NCBI GenBank assembly: GCA_016721765.1
Contig: JADKHO010000004.1
Span: 186,001 to 250,000, forward strand
Direction: 5' to 3'
DNA: 64,000 bases
From: Bacteroidota bacterium
Lineage (GTDB): Bacteria > Bacteroidota > Bacteroidia > UBA4408
In this document: piece after piece, positions 45,111 through 53,189 of the stretch
Layout: every line of letters begins with the position of its first letter
How positions within the stretch are numbered: position 1 is the first letter of the stretch
The notes under the pieces: model-generated
Told to the model about the DNA's origin: nothing
Databases searched by the model: none
Seen by the model: only the letters and a program-made list of their open reading frames with translations
Program-made: the position numbers and the translations under genes

Positions 45111-46376
45111 ATGGATTTACTGATTAAGTCAGCAAAAATAGTGGATTCAACCTCCGCGTGGAATGGAAAAAAATCGGACATCTTAATTGAAAATGGGTAT
45201 ATAAAAAAAATTGGTACCGACCTTAAAGTTGAAAAATCGTTCCCTGTATTTGAAGCTGCTGATTTACATGTTTCCATTGGTTGGTTTGATCTTCAGGTAA
45301 ATTTTAACGATCCAGGATTGGAGCATAAAGAAGATTTACAAAGTGGTTGCAAAGCAGCTGCCTTTGGCGGATTTACAGGAGTAGCCTGTATGCCATCGAA
45401 TCATACACCTACTCAAAGCAAATCGGAAGTTGAGTACATTTTAACAAAAACCAGAAATCAAGCAGTGGATGTATTTCCAATTGGTGCGCTTTCAAAAAAT
45501 ATGGAAGGCAAGGAAATGACAGAGCTATTTGATATGCATAGTGCCGGGGCAATTGCCTTTTCAGACAATAAAAAACCTATTTCGGATGCCGGGCTGCTCT
45601 CGCGTGCTTTGCTTTATGCAAAAGGGTTTGAGGCAAAGATTATACATTATCCTGAAGAAGCCCAACTTGCCCTTGGCGGGAAAATAAGCGAAGGTAAAAT
45701 GAGTACCCATTTAGGCATTAAAGGCATTCCTGCACTAGCTGAAGAATTAATGGTGGCCCGTGACATTGCTTTGTGTGAATATAATTCCTACAGCATACAT
45801 TTATCCAACATATCAACTGCAAAATCGGTGGAAATGGTTCGGGAAGCAAAGGAAAAAGGGATTAAGGTGAGTTGTGGAGTTGCCGTTCACAACCTGGTTG
45901 CAGATGAAACTGCGTTGAATGATTTTGATTCGAACTATAAGGTAAAGCCACCTTTGCGAACACTTGAGGATGTAGAAGCTTTATGGGCAGGTTTGCTCGA
46001 TAATACTATTGACGTGATATGTAGCGATCACAGTCCGCAAGACATTGAAAGCAAGGAACGTGAATTTGATCATGCTGCTTTTGGCATGATAGGATTGGAA
46101 ACCTGTTTTGGCTTGATTCAACTGGCTAATCAAAGGATGGAATTGCATCATTTGCTCGATAAAATTTCGCGTGCTCCGCGCAATATTGTTGCGCTTGAGG
46201 TTCCTGCTATTGAAGAAGGATCGGCCGCAAACCTTACTTTGTTTGCACCAAACACAAGCTGGAAATTCTCGGCGAATAACATACAATCCAAATCAAAAAA
46301 CACCCCTTTTATTGGGAAGGAATTAAAGGGAAAAGTTTACGGCATTATAAATAAAAATCAATTTTTTAAAAATTAA
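45111..46376 (+). CDS. Dihydroorotase homologue lacking the HxH metal motif
   Basis: The 421-residue amidohydrolase-fold protein aligns with type I dihydroorotases (DPGLEHKEDLQSGCKAAAFGGFTGVACMPSN, VICSDHSPQ). The metal-binding HxH expected after the aspartate reads D60-L-Q-V-N, so both histidines are replaced. It may be a non-catalytic PyrC-like subunit or have altered chemistry; the later aspartate in SDHSP is kept. It is often simply annotated as dihydroorotase in Bacteroidota. It overlaps the convergent flavoprotein gene by 11 bp. Confidence 0.85.
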   Translation: MDLLIKSAKIVDSTSAWNGKKSDILIENGYIKKIGTDLKVEKSFPVFEAADLHVSIGWFDLQVNFNDPGLEHKEDLQSGCKAAAFGGFTGVACMPSNHTPTQSKSEVEYILTKTRNQAVDVFPIGALSKNMEGKEMTELFDMHSAGAIAFSDNKKPISDAGLLSRALLYAKGFEAKIIHYPEEAQLALGGKISEGKMSTHLGIKGIPALAEELMVARDIALCEYNSYSIHLSNISTAKSVEMVREAKEKGIKVSCGVAVHNLVADETALNDFDSNYKVKPPLRTLEDVEALWAGLLDNTIDVICSDHSPQDIESKEREFDHAAFGMIGLETCFGLIQLANQRMELHHLLDKISRAPRNIVALEVPAIEEGSAANLTLFAPNTSWKFSANNIQSKSKNTPFIGKELKGKVYGIINKNQFFKN

Positions 46377-47316
46377 TTTTGGCTAAACGTTCCTTAGCCT
46401 GTTTGAATTCTGTAATCATCTGATGCATAATTTCAGCAGCCGGCTGAATGTCTTTTATAGCACTCGAAACTTGGCCAATTTCTAATTCACCTTGAATCAT
46501 ATCGCCTTCGAACATCCCTTTTTTGGCACGCGCTCTTCCTAAAATTTCCTTCAACTCATCTGCGGAAGCGCAGCGTTCATAAGCCTTTTGAATATCCAAA
46601 TAAAATTCATTCTTCAAGAGTCTAACCGGTGTAATTTCCTTTAAAGTGAGCACGGTGTCGCCTTCAACAGCTGAGATTACCCTGTTTTTAAAATCAGGGT
46701 GAGCTGATGATTCTTCGCAGGCTACGAATCTACTTCCTACCTGCACTGCATCTGCGCCAAGCGCCATGACGGCTAACATTGCCGAACCTGAAGCAATTCC
46801 TCCGGCAGCAATAAGCGGTATGCTTACCGCTTCGCGTACAAGAGGTATCAAACAAAGTGTTGTTGTTTCTTCGCGACCGTTGTGCCCTCCGGCTTCAAAA
46901 CCTTCGGCTACTACTGCATCTGCTCCAGCATCCTGAGCCTTTTTTGCAAACTTGGTATTGGACACAACATGCACTACGGTAATTCCTTTTGCTTTTAATT
47001 TGCTCGTCCATATTTGTGGATTACCGGCAGAAGTAAAAACTATTTTCACTCCCATTTCCATAATAATATCCATGTGTTCTTGAATATTTGGGTAAAGCAG
47101 CGGGATATTAACTGCAAATGGATTATCGGTAGCTTTTCGGCATTTTTCGATGTGTTCCTTAAGTACATGGGGATACATGGATCCGGCACCAATAATACCT
47201 AAACCACCTGCATTACTTACCGCAGCTGCGAGTCGCCAACCGCTACACCAAATCATGCCGGCCTGAATGATAGGATATTGAATTTTAAATAGTTCGCATA
47301 TTGGGTTTGTGTTCAT
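46366..47316 (-). CDS. Nitronate monooxygenase / enoyl-ACP reductase II-like flavoprotein
   Basis: The 316-residue FMN TIM-barrel protein has FKIQYPIIQAGMIW, VVAEGFEAGGHNGRE with the active-site histidine region, and IAAGGIASGSAMLAVMALGADAVQVGSRF. It is closer to FabK/NMO class proteins than the homologue at 5315-6322, which is diverged. Either a nitronate detoxification or a fatty-acid role is possible. Its stop overlaps the dihydroorotase homologue. Confidence 0.9.
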   Translation of the reverse strand: MNTNPICELFKIQYPIIQAGMIWCSGWRLAAAVSNAGGLGIIGAGSMYPHVLKEHIEKCRKATDNPFAVNIPLLYPNIQEHMDIIMEMGVKIVFTSAGNPQIWTSKLKAKGITVVHVVSNTKFAKKAQDAGADAVVAEGFEAGGHNGREETTTLCLIPLVREAVSIPLIAAGGIASGSAMLAVMALGADAVQVGSRFVACEESSAHPDFKNRVISAVEGDTVLTLKEITPVRLLKNEFYLDIQKAYERCASADELKEILGRARAKKGMFEGDMIQGELEIGQVSSAIKDIQPAAEIMHQMITEFKQAKERLAKINF

Positions 47317-47379
47317 AAAATATGTGGAAAGTTTTGTTGATTATTATTTTTAAAAGCTTTTTTTTAAGGATAAATTTTT

Positions 47380-47387
47380 TATTTTTG
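47380..47387 (+). promoter_or_regulatory. -7 promoter element for the DUF6089-type gene
   Basis: TATTTTTG matches TAnnTTTG and lies about 50 bp before the ATG at 47439. This supports that ATG as the native start of the frameshifted gene. Confidence 0.5.
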
Positions 47388-47438
47388 TCACAATTCGACT
47401 ATCTAAGAAAAAGCAAATTAATATTAATTATTTCGAAA

Positions 47439-48448
47439 ATGCGTAAATTATTACTTTTGCACTAACAATTTCGCTTCCTTCACTTGTCTTTGGGCAATAT
47501 AAAAAGGAAGTAGGGATTATTGTGGGATCAGCCAATTACCTAGGTGAAATAGGCGGAAAAGAAAAGTCCAGAAGAGATTTTGTGCTCGATTTAAAACTCG
47601 CTCAATCACGCACAAACTTTGGGATGTATTACCGTCAAAAAGTTAAACCAAAGGTATTTGTTACCGGTACATTTAACTATGGTCGCCTTAAAGGTGCTGA
47701 TACCTTATCGTTAAATCCGGGTAGAAATGGTAGAAGATTAAATTTTAGAAATAATATATTCGAAATTGGACTTTTGGGCGAGTATGTACTTTATCAAAGC
47801 AATGGGATTAAGGGGCGAAGTGGGGGTGCACGCAGAGGAGGGTCTAAAAAAGATTTCAGAGCTTATATAACCGGAGGAGTGGCTTGGTTTCATCATAATC
47901 CACAAGGAACGGATGCAAACGGAAACTGGGTAGATTTACAACCATTGGGAACCGAAGGGCAAGGCACTCAAGGCAAAGCCGCTAAGTACAAACTTTCTGG
48001 AATAGCAATTCCCCTCGGAGCAGGATTTAATTATACTTTAAACAGAAATTACCGTATTGGCTTAGAATTAGGCTGGAGAACAACCTTTACCGATTATTTG
48101 GATGATGTGAGTACAGTGTATGTTGACCCAACACGATTTACAACTCCCAGTTCAGGAGTTAACTCAGAATCCTACAAACAAAAGGTTTATTTCTACGACA
48201 AAAGCGATAAGCGCCCTTTAACTGACCCAGACCGCAGCGAAGTTGCAGCAGCCGGAGAAAATTACGGATATGACTTTGCTCGAGGAGTAGAGCAAAAAAG
48301 AGGTGACGATAAACACAACGACTCCTATATGTTTTTACAAATTAAAGCAGGTTATGTTTTAACAGGCAAGAGCAAATTTTACCGCAATAAGTCTAGCTAT
48401 GTTTCAAGAAGTAAATACAAGAAACGTAGGGTAAGAGCTAAATTCTAA
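47439..48448 (+). CDS. DUF6089-like outer membrane protein with apparent 1-base frameshift in the signal peptide
   Basis: The mature region (EVGIIVGSANYLGEIGGKEKS, later TFNYGRLKGADT, GLELGWRTTFTDYLDDVSTVY) matches the Bacteroidota DUF6089 beta-barrel family. The open frame containing it has no ATG. Upstream, ATG-CGT-AAA at 47439 opens another frame that stops after eight codons. Adding one A to the AAA run joins them into MRKIITFALTISLPSLVFGQ, a perfect signal peptide. This is either a sequencing or assembly error or a real phase-off mutation. It ends at a good terminator. Confidence 0.8.
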
Positions 48449-48452
48449 AATT

Positions 48453-48484
48453 AAAAAAGAGCGATTGATTCGCTCTTTTTTTTT
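48453..48484. terminator. Bidirectional intrinsic terminator
   Basis: AAAAAAGAGCG and CGCTCTTTTTTTTT flank a 7-base loop (48464-48470). It ends the DUF6089-type gene (+) and lies downstream of the convergent gene ending at 48532 (-). Confidence 0.9.
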
Positions 48485-48531
48485 GAATGTAAAATTAATT
48501 TCATCATCAAATTAAATTTCAAATCTTGCGC

Positions 48532-49644
48532 CTAAGCGCGTCTATTCTTATCCTCCTTCAAGCGTCTTTTCTCTTCCATCTTTTCTTCTCTCGATTTTGT
48601 TTGCTTTATGATGCGCACTCCTAAAAAGATGCCTACCTTATAATTAAAATAGGATGTTTTTAAGGATTGAAAGGAACTCCGAGCATACTCCACATTTGCG
48701 TATAATCCGGTGTAAACCGTTTTTCCATTAAATCCAAGGCTGGCGCGTGCTCGAGAAAGAAAGGGCAGGTTTACTTTTTTAGATATAATGGTATCTGCAT
48801 ACTGCCTGTTGAATTGCGCGCCGGTTCCGACATAAAAAGAGCTGGCGAAATAAAATTTTTGATACACCAAATTAGAAGCAAAACCGGGCATCACAAACCA
48901 CAAATTTTGTCGCAATTCGCTTAAGAAACGCAGTTTATCGTAATATTTTGTAACTGCAGTATCCAGCAGCAATCCACCACTTCGGCTCAATTTATTTTGA
49001 TCAAATCCATACCAAATAATAAACGTAGCAGCCGATTTTTTTTGAAACTCTGTTTGTGCAAAAGCAGCTTTATAACTAAAACGCGTATCATTGGTAACAA
49101 TGCGCATACTAAGTCCCCAATGTCTTGAATTTAAATCCCTATCGTAATTCGGAATGGCTTGAAAGAAATGTGTATTTCGGGAATAATAATTATGTTTATA
49201 GCTATCGTAAAAGCCTTCAAAGCTTACTTTGCGACCAAGGATGTTTAATTTAAAATCCTTAAAGTCGGTAACTTCCTTATTAGAAGGATTGAAGTATTTT
49301 TTAGTGAACCTGAAATCATAGCCAAAACCACCAAACATAAAATTAAATGCAAAGCCAGCTGAAAAGGGAATGTAACTTCCATAATTGAGCTGTGCATTCT
49401 TCAAATCCGATTTTGTATAAACTACTGAACTAATTGGAGCCGTTGAATACCTGAAATCATTTTGATTGAGCAGCAATTTGAAGTTAAGCTTTGTCTTAAA
49501 CCGAGCGATATACGCCGCATCAATTTCTCCAGCCTGCGCGGAAAGGGCAAAATGAAAAATGAAGAACAGGGCAATTATTTTTTTGTAGGGTATCCTTTTT
49601 ATGCTGTTTAGATAGCTTACCTTCGCATGCAAATTTTTATTCAT
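48532..49644 (-). CDS. Putative outer membrane protein, DUF4421-like
   Basis: The 370-residue protein has a signal peptide ending SAQA near residue 38 after a basic start. The body of amphipathic beta strands includes ARFKTKLNFKLL, GGFGYDFRF, FEGFYDSYKHNYY and YKVGIFLGVRI. These patterns resemble DUF4421 proteins of Bacteroidota. A very basic C-terminal tail (REEKMEEKRRLKEDKNRR) follows the last strand. Its start codon is 5 bp from that of the divergent acyltransferase gene. Confidence 0.65.
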   Translation of the reverse strand: MNKNLHAKVSYLNSIKRIPYKKIIALFFIFHFALSAQAGEIDAAYIARFKTKLNFKLLLNQNDFRYSTAPISSVVYTKSDLKNAQLNYGSYIPFSAGFAFNFMFGGFGYDFRFTKKYFNPSNKEVTDFKDFKLNILGRKVSFEGFYDSYKHNYYSRNTHFFQAIPNYDRDLNSRHWGLSMRIVTNDTRFSYKAAFAQTEFQKKSAATFIIWYGFDQNKLSRSGGLLLDTAVTKYYDKLRFLSELRQNLWFVMPGFASNLVYQKFYFASSFYVGTGAQFNRQYADTIISKKVNLPFLSRARASLGFNGKTVYTGLYANVEYARSSFQSLKTSYFNYKVGIFLGVRIIKQTKSREEKMEEKRRLKEDKNRRA

Positions 49645-49649
49645 ACAAG

Positions 49650-50525
49650 ATGATAGTATTCAGTTATTTTTTGTACTATTTTATTTTAATACCGCTCTCT
49701 CTCCTACCCTTTCCGGTGCTTTATGGGATTTCGAATGGGGCATTTTACCTACTTTATTATGTATTTCCTTACCGAAAAAAAATCGTTTTAGAGAATTTAC
49801 GGAAATCTTTTCCTGAAAAATCAGAAGTAGAAATAAATCGTATCGCTAAAAAATTCTATCGCCACTTTTGTGATTTAGCGGTTGAAAGTATAAAAGTATT
49901 TACGATTTCGAAAGCATCCCTAATGAGCCGACTAACTGTTACCGGTCCCGATTTAATGAAAAAGTACTACGATGAAAAGCGCAGTCTGATTTTAGTTACC
50001 GGCCATTATGCCAATTGGGAATGGGCAGCTGTTTCGATCGGATTGTATGGTCCGCACAAACCACTTGGTATCTACCAGCGCATTTCAAACAAATTTTTTG
50101 ACGATAAAATGCAACAAACGCGCAATCGATTTGGCACCATTTTAATGTCGACCAAAGAAGTTTCCGAATTTTTTGAACGCTATAAAAATGAATTAACAAT
50201 GACCGGATTTATAGCGGATCAAAGCCCGGGAAAAGTTCAAAATGCGCATTGGATGCAGTTTTTAAATCAAGATACTCCTGTTTCCTTTGGCTCTGAAAAG
50301 TATGCACGACAATACAATATGGTAGTGCTTTATGGAAAAATCACAAAAGTAAAACGTGGTCATTATCAAGTAGAATATGAATTGGTAACAGATGAACCGA
50401 ATGCATTGGCTCCTAATGAAATTACTGAAAGACATACACGCATCAACGAAAAATTAATTAAGGCCGCACCGGAGTATTGGTTGTGGACGCATCGGCGTTG
50501 GAAGCATAAGAGGATTGTGGATTGA
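49650..50525 (+). CDS. LpxL/HtrB-type lysophospholipid or lipid A acyltransferase
   Basis: The 291-residue inner-membrane enzyme has one N-terminal span, the HX4E catalytic motif (H119 to E124 in TGHYANWEW) and GFIADQSPGKVQNAHW. It adds a secondary acyl chain to lipid A or a related lipid such as ornithine lipid; specificity is not readable. The start is 5 bp from the divergent gene, so its promoter lies inside that gene's coding region. Heptamer repeats follow its stop. Confidence 0.9.
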   Translation: MIVFSYFLYYFILIPLSLLPFPVLYGISNGAFYLLYYVFPYRKKIVLENLRKSFPEKSEVEINRIAKKFYRHFCDLAVESIKVFTISKASLMSRLTVTGPDLMKKYYDEKRSLILVTGHYANWEWAAVSIGLYGPHKPLGIYQRISNKFFDDKMQQTRNRFGTILMSTKEVSEFFERYKNELTMTGFIADQSPGKVQNAHWMQFLNQDTPVSFGSEKYARQYNMVVLYGKITKVKRGHYQVEYELVTDEPNALAPNEITERHTRINEKLIKAAPEYWLWTHRRWKHKRIVD

Positions 50526-50532
50526 GGATTTT

Positions 50533-50562
50533 GGAATTAGGAATTAGGAATTAGGAATTAGG
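50533..50562 (+). repeat. Heptamer tandem repeat after the acyltransferase stop
   Basis: GGAATTA occurs four times head to tail from 50533, seven bases after the stop codon at 50525, followed by GG. Confidence 0.85.
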
Positions 50563-50590
50563 TTTTGGAATTTTTATTTGAGATTAATAC

Positions 50591-51865
50591 ATGTCAACAC
50601 CACTAGCGGAGCGGCTTCGTCCTAATAATTTTGATAGTTACATTGGTCAAAAACATTTGATTGGTGAGGGAGCTGTTTTGCGAAAAGCGATTGAGAGTGA
50701 AGTGCTTCCCTCTTTGATTTTATGGGGCCCTCCGGGTGTTGGTAAGACCACCTTGGCGAATATTATTTCTCAAAAATTAAAGCGACCTTTTTATGCACTT
50801 AGTGCAATAAATTCGGGTGTGAAAGATATACGGGAAGTAATTGACAAAGCGAAGAGTCAGGCATTTTTTGGCACCAATAACCCCATTTTATTTATTGATG
50901 AAATTCATCGTTTTAGCAAATCGCAACAAGATTCTTTGCTGGGTGCTGTTGAAAAGGGAATTGTAACGCTCATTGGAGCCACTACTGAAAATCCATCCTT
51001 TGAAGTAATCTCTCCGCTCCTTTCGCGCTGTCAGATTTATGTCTTAAAAAATTTAGAGAAAGCCGATTTGATTTTGCTCCTTAATCAGGCAATGGAACAA
51101 GATGAAGTGCTAAAGAAGAAAAAAATCAAAATTGAAGAATACGAAGCCTTGCTGCGCCTTTCGGGAGGTGATGCTCGAAAATTGTTGAATACCTTTGAGT
51201 TAGTTGTAAATTCCATTTCAGGAAGTAGCATCACAATTAACAATGAACTTGTAATGCAGAGTGTGCAACAAAACTTGGCTTTGTATGATAAGAATGGGGA
51301 ACAACATTACGACATTATTTCAGCATTTATTAAATCGATGCGCGGAAGCGACCCAAATGCGGCTGTGTATTGGTTGGCGCGTATGCTTGAAGGCGGCGAG
51401 GATCCGCTGTTTATTGCACGCCGCATGTTAATTTTAGCAAGCGAAGACATTGGCAATGCAAATCCTACTGCCTTGGTAATAGCAAACAATTGTTTTCAGG
51501 CGGTGAATGTAATTGGCATGCCTGAAAGTCGAATTATTTTATCGCAAGCAGCGACCTATTTAGCCTGCTCAGCCAAGAGTAATGCAGCCTACATGGCAAT
51601 TGGTGAGGCGCAGCAATTGGTAAAATCGAGTGGTGATTTGCCGGTACCCCTGCATTTACGAAATGCTCCTACCAAACTTATGAAGGATTTGGGTTATGGA
51701 AAGGAATATGATTATGCACATAGTCACGAACAGAATTTTATAAATCAAGAATACTTGCCGGATGCCCTAAGCGGAACCAAACTTTTTACTCCCGGTAACA
51801 ATGCCCGCGAAAACGAAATGAGGGAGCGGTTAAAGAGGCTGTGGCAGGATAAATACAAGTATTGA
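50591..51865 (+). CDS. rarA: Replication-associated recombination protein A (RarA/MgsA)
   Basis: The 424-residue AAA+ clamp-loader-like ATPase acts at stalled forks. Walker A is GPPGVGKT at 46-53, Walker B FIDEIHRF near 101-108, the sensor ATTENPSFEV follows, and the C-terminal tetramerisation region has the family pattern GSDPNAAVYWLARMLEGGEDPLFIARR and ASEDIGNANP. The N-terminus (PLAERLRPNNFDSYIGQKHL) fits the family. A heptamer repeat lies in its short upstream gap. Confidence 0.96.
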   Translation: MSTPLAERLRPNNFDSYIGQKHLIGEGAVLRKAIESEVLPSLILWGPPGVGKTTLANIISQKLKRPFYALSAINSGVKDIREVIDKAKSQAFFGTNNPILFIDEIHRFSKSQQDSLLGAVEKGIVTLIGATTENPSFEVISPLLSRCQIYVLKNLEKADLILLLNQAMEQDEVLKKKKIKIEEYEALLRLSGGDARKLLNTFELVVNSISGSSITINNELVMQSVQQNLALYDKNGEQHYDIISAFIKSMRGSDPNAAVYWLARMLEGGEDPLFIARRMLILASEDIGNANPTALVIANNCFQAVNVIGMPESRIILSQAATYLACSAKSNAAYMAIGEAQQLVKSSGDLPVPLHLRNAPTKLMKDLGYGKEYDYAHSHEQNFINQEYLPDALSGTKLFTPGNNARENEMRERLKRLWQDKYKY

Positions 51866-51942
51866 TTTTAAGTTTTTGATATTTGTTCAAACATCAAAAA
51901 AAATGCGTTTGGTCCGAGTTTATTCAAACAGCTTTTAATGCC

Positions 51943-53139
51943 TCAAAACGTATATCCAATGCTAGTTTCCCAATAATCCGCTTGACCTAAATTTGCTTTC
52001 ACATAGGAGCCAATATATACCTGGTTCTTATACCTTTTGTAAGTATCAAACAAATAATACTGAAAGCCAAACTTGCTGGTAAACCAGGATTTTAGATGTT
52101 CTTTAGAGGAAATAGTGCGTTGACTATTTATTATTTCGCGGTAAAGCGGATTGTATATAAATACGCCTCCCTGTAGCACAAAGCTGAGGTGTTTCCACAT
52201 AAATTCATGTCCTAAAAAAAAGATGGAAGTGCTGCTTTTTAATTTCTCTTGTGATGCAAATACTTCGTTAGATACAATAAAATCATGTGCACCGGTATTG
52301 TAATTTGCTTCCACTCCCACTTGAAAAATCCCTTTGTAGGAATATCTTTTTGTAAAAAAAATGGAAGCGAGATAAATGGGGTATTTAGGTCCGTTGCTTG
52401 GTCCCAAGGTTCCGCCGCGTTCATTTATTCCTAATCCAACTTTTACATTGAGGTGAAATTTTTTATTCCTTTCGGGAGACGCTTGTGCAGTATATTTATT
52501 TTGCCGGAGGTATGGATAATAACTGATAGCTGCTCGAAAATTTACTGAATTCAAACCGAGATTTGGCAATTGATAATGTGCATTGCTAAAATGAAAATAA
52601 GAAGCACCTGCGCTAAGCGAGAAGCGTTCTGTTAATCGGTATTTAAGCCCTAAAACAAAGGAAGCCACAGCAGTAACATGTGAGCCAATGACAATATTTT
52701 CAGTATTGTTTTGAATGTTATAAGGTTGGTTAAAATAGGCAAAGCCAAATCCAATTTTTCTTTGAACGACCAGTTTTTTTTCGGTTTTATTTTCGAAATT
52801 GATGAATGCGAAAGATGCGAATACATTTCCCAATACTTTTTTATTTCCGAGTGTCCCAAACAAAAAACTCACACCTGTTTCGGGAAAATGATAATATTGA
52901 TGCCAGCTTTCGGCACCGTTGCATTGGCGCAGTAGCGAAAATTCAGTGAGTTGTGAAATGCCTACTTTGGGGAAAGCGGGATGGTTTACCACGGCTTTGC
53001 CAAGGTTTTCGGCGAGTTCGTAATGCAGTTCGCTTTTTTTTAACGCTAAGGAATCAGATGCATTTACATTATATATGTAGAATAAAAACACACCAAATGT
53101 GGCTATTCGTATTGTTTTTTCCAAAAATTGAAATTTCAT
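51943..53139 (-). CDS. PagL-like lipid A deacylase / acyloxyacyl hydrolase-type outer membrane protein
   Basis: The frame extends to a TTG at 53217, but the ATG at 53137-53139 starts a normal signal peptide (MKFQFLEKTIRIATFGVFL...NA). The beta-barrel body contains GASYFHFSNAHYQLPNLGLN, matching the PagL motif with catalytic-type H183 and S185 from that ATG. PagL removes the 3-O acyl chain of lipid A. The protein is about twice the usual length, so extra strands or domains are present. It starts 50 bp after the LRR gene's stop on the same strand. Confidence 0.75.
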   Translation of the reverse strand: MKFQFLEKTIRIATFGVFLFYIYNVNASDSLALKKSELHYELAENLGKAVVNHPAFPKVGISQLTEFSLLRQCNGAESWHQYYHFPETGVSFLFGTLGNKKVLGNVFASFAFINFENKTEKKLVVQRKIGFGFAYFNQPYNIQNNTENIVIGSHVTAVASFVLGLKYRLTERFSLSAGASYFHFSNAHYQLPNLGLNSVNFRAAISYYPYLRQNKYTAQASPERNKKFHLNVKVGLGINERGGTLGPSNGPKYPIYLASIFFTKRYSYKGIFQVGVEANYNTGAHDFIVSNEVFASQEKLKSSTSIFFLGHEFMWKHLSFVLQGGVFIYNPLYREIINSQRTISSKEHLKSWFTSKFGFQYYLFDTYKRYKNQVYIGSYVKANLGQADYWETSIGYTF

Positions 53140-53189
53140 TTTTTGTGCAATATTCCTTATCACGAAATTCTGAATGAAAGACAATATGA

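Noticed and set aside
5315..47316. The two nitronate monooxygenase-like genes as a recent duplication
   Set aside because: They are 40 kb apart and clearly diverged in motif detail; they are better treated as separate family members.
51873..51900. Terminator between rarA and the PagL-like gene
   Set aside because: TTTTTGAT/ATCAAAAA can pair, but the stem is AT-only with a mismatch and no T-run follows on either strand.
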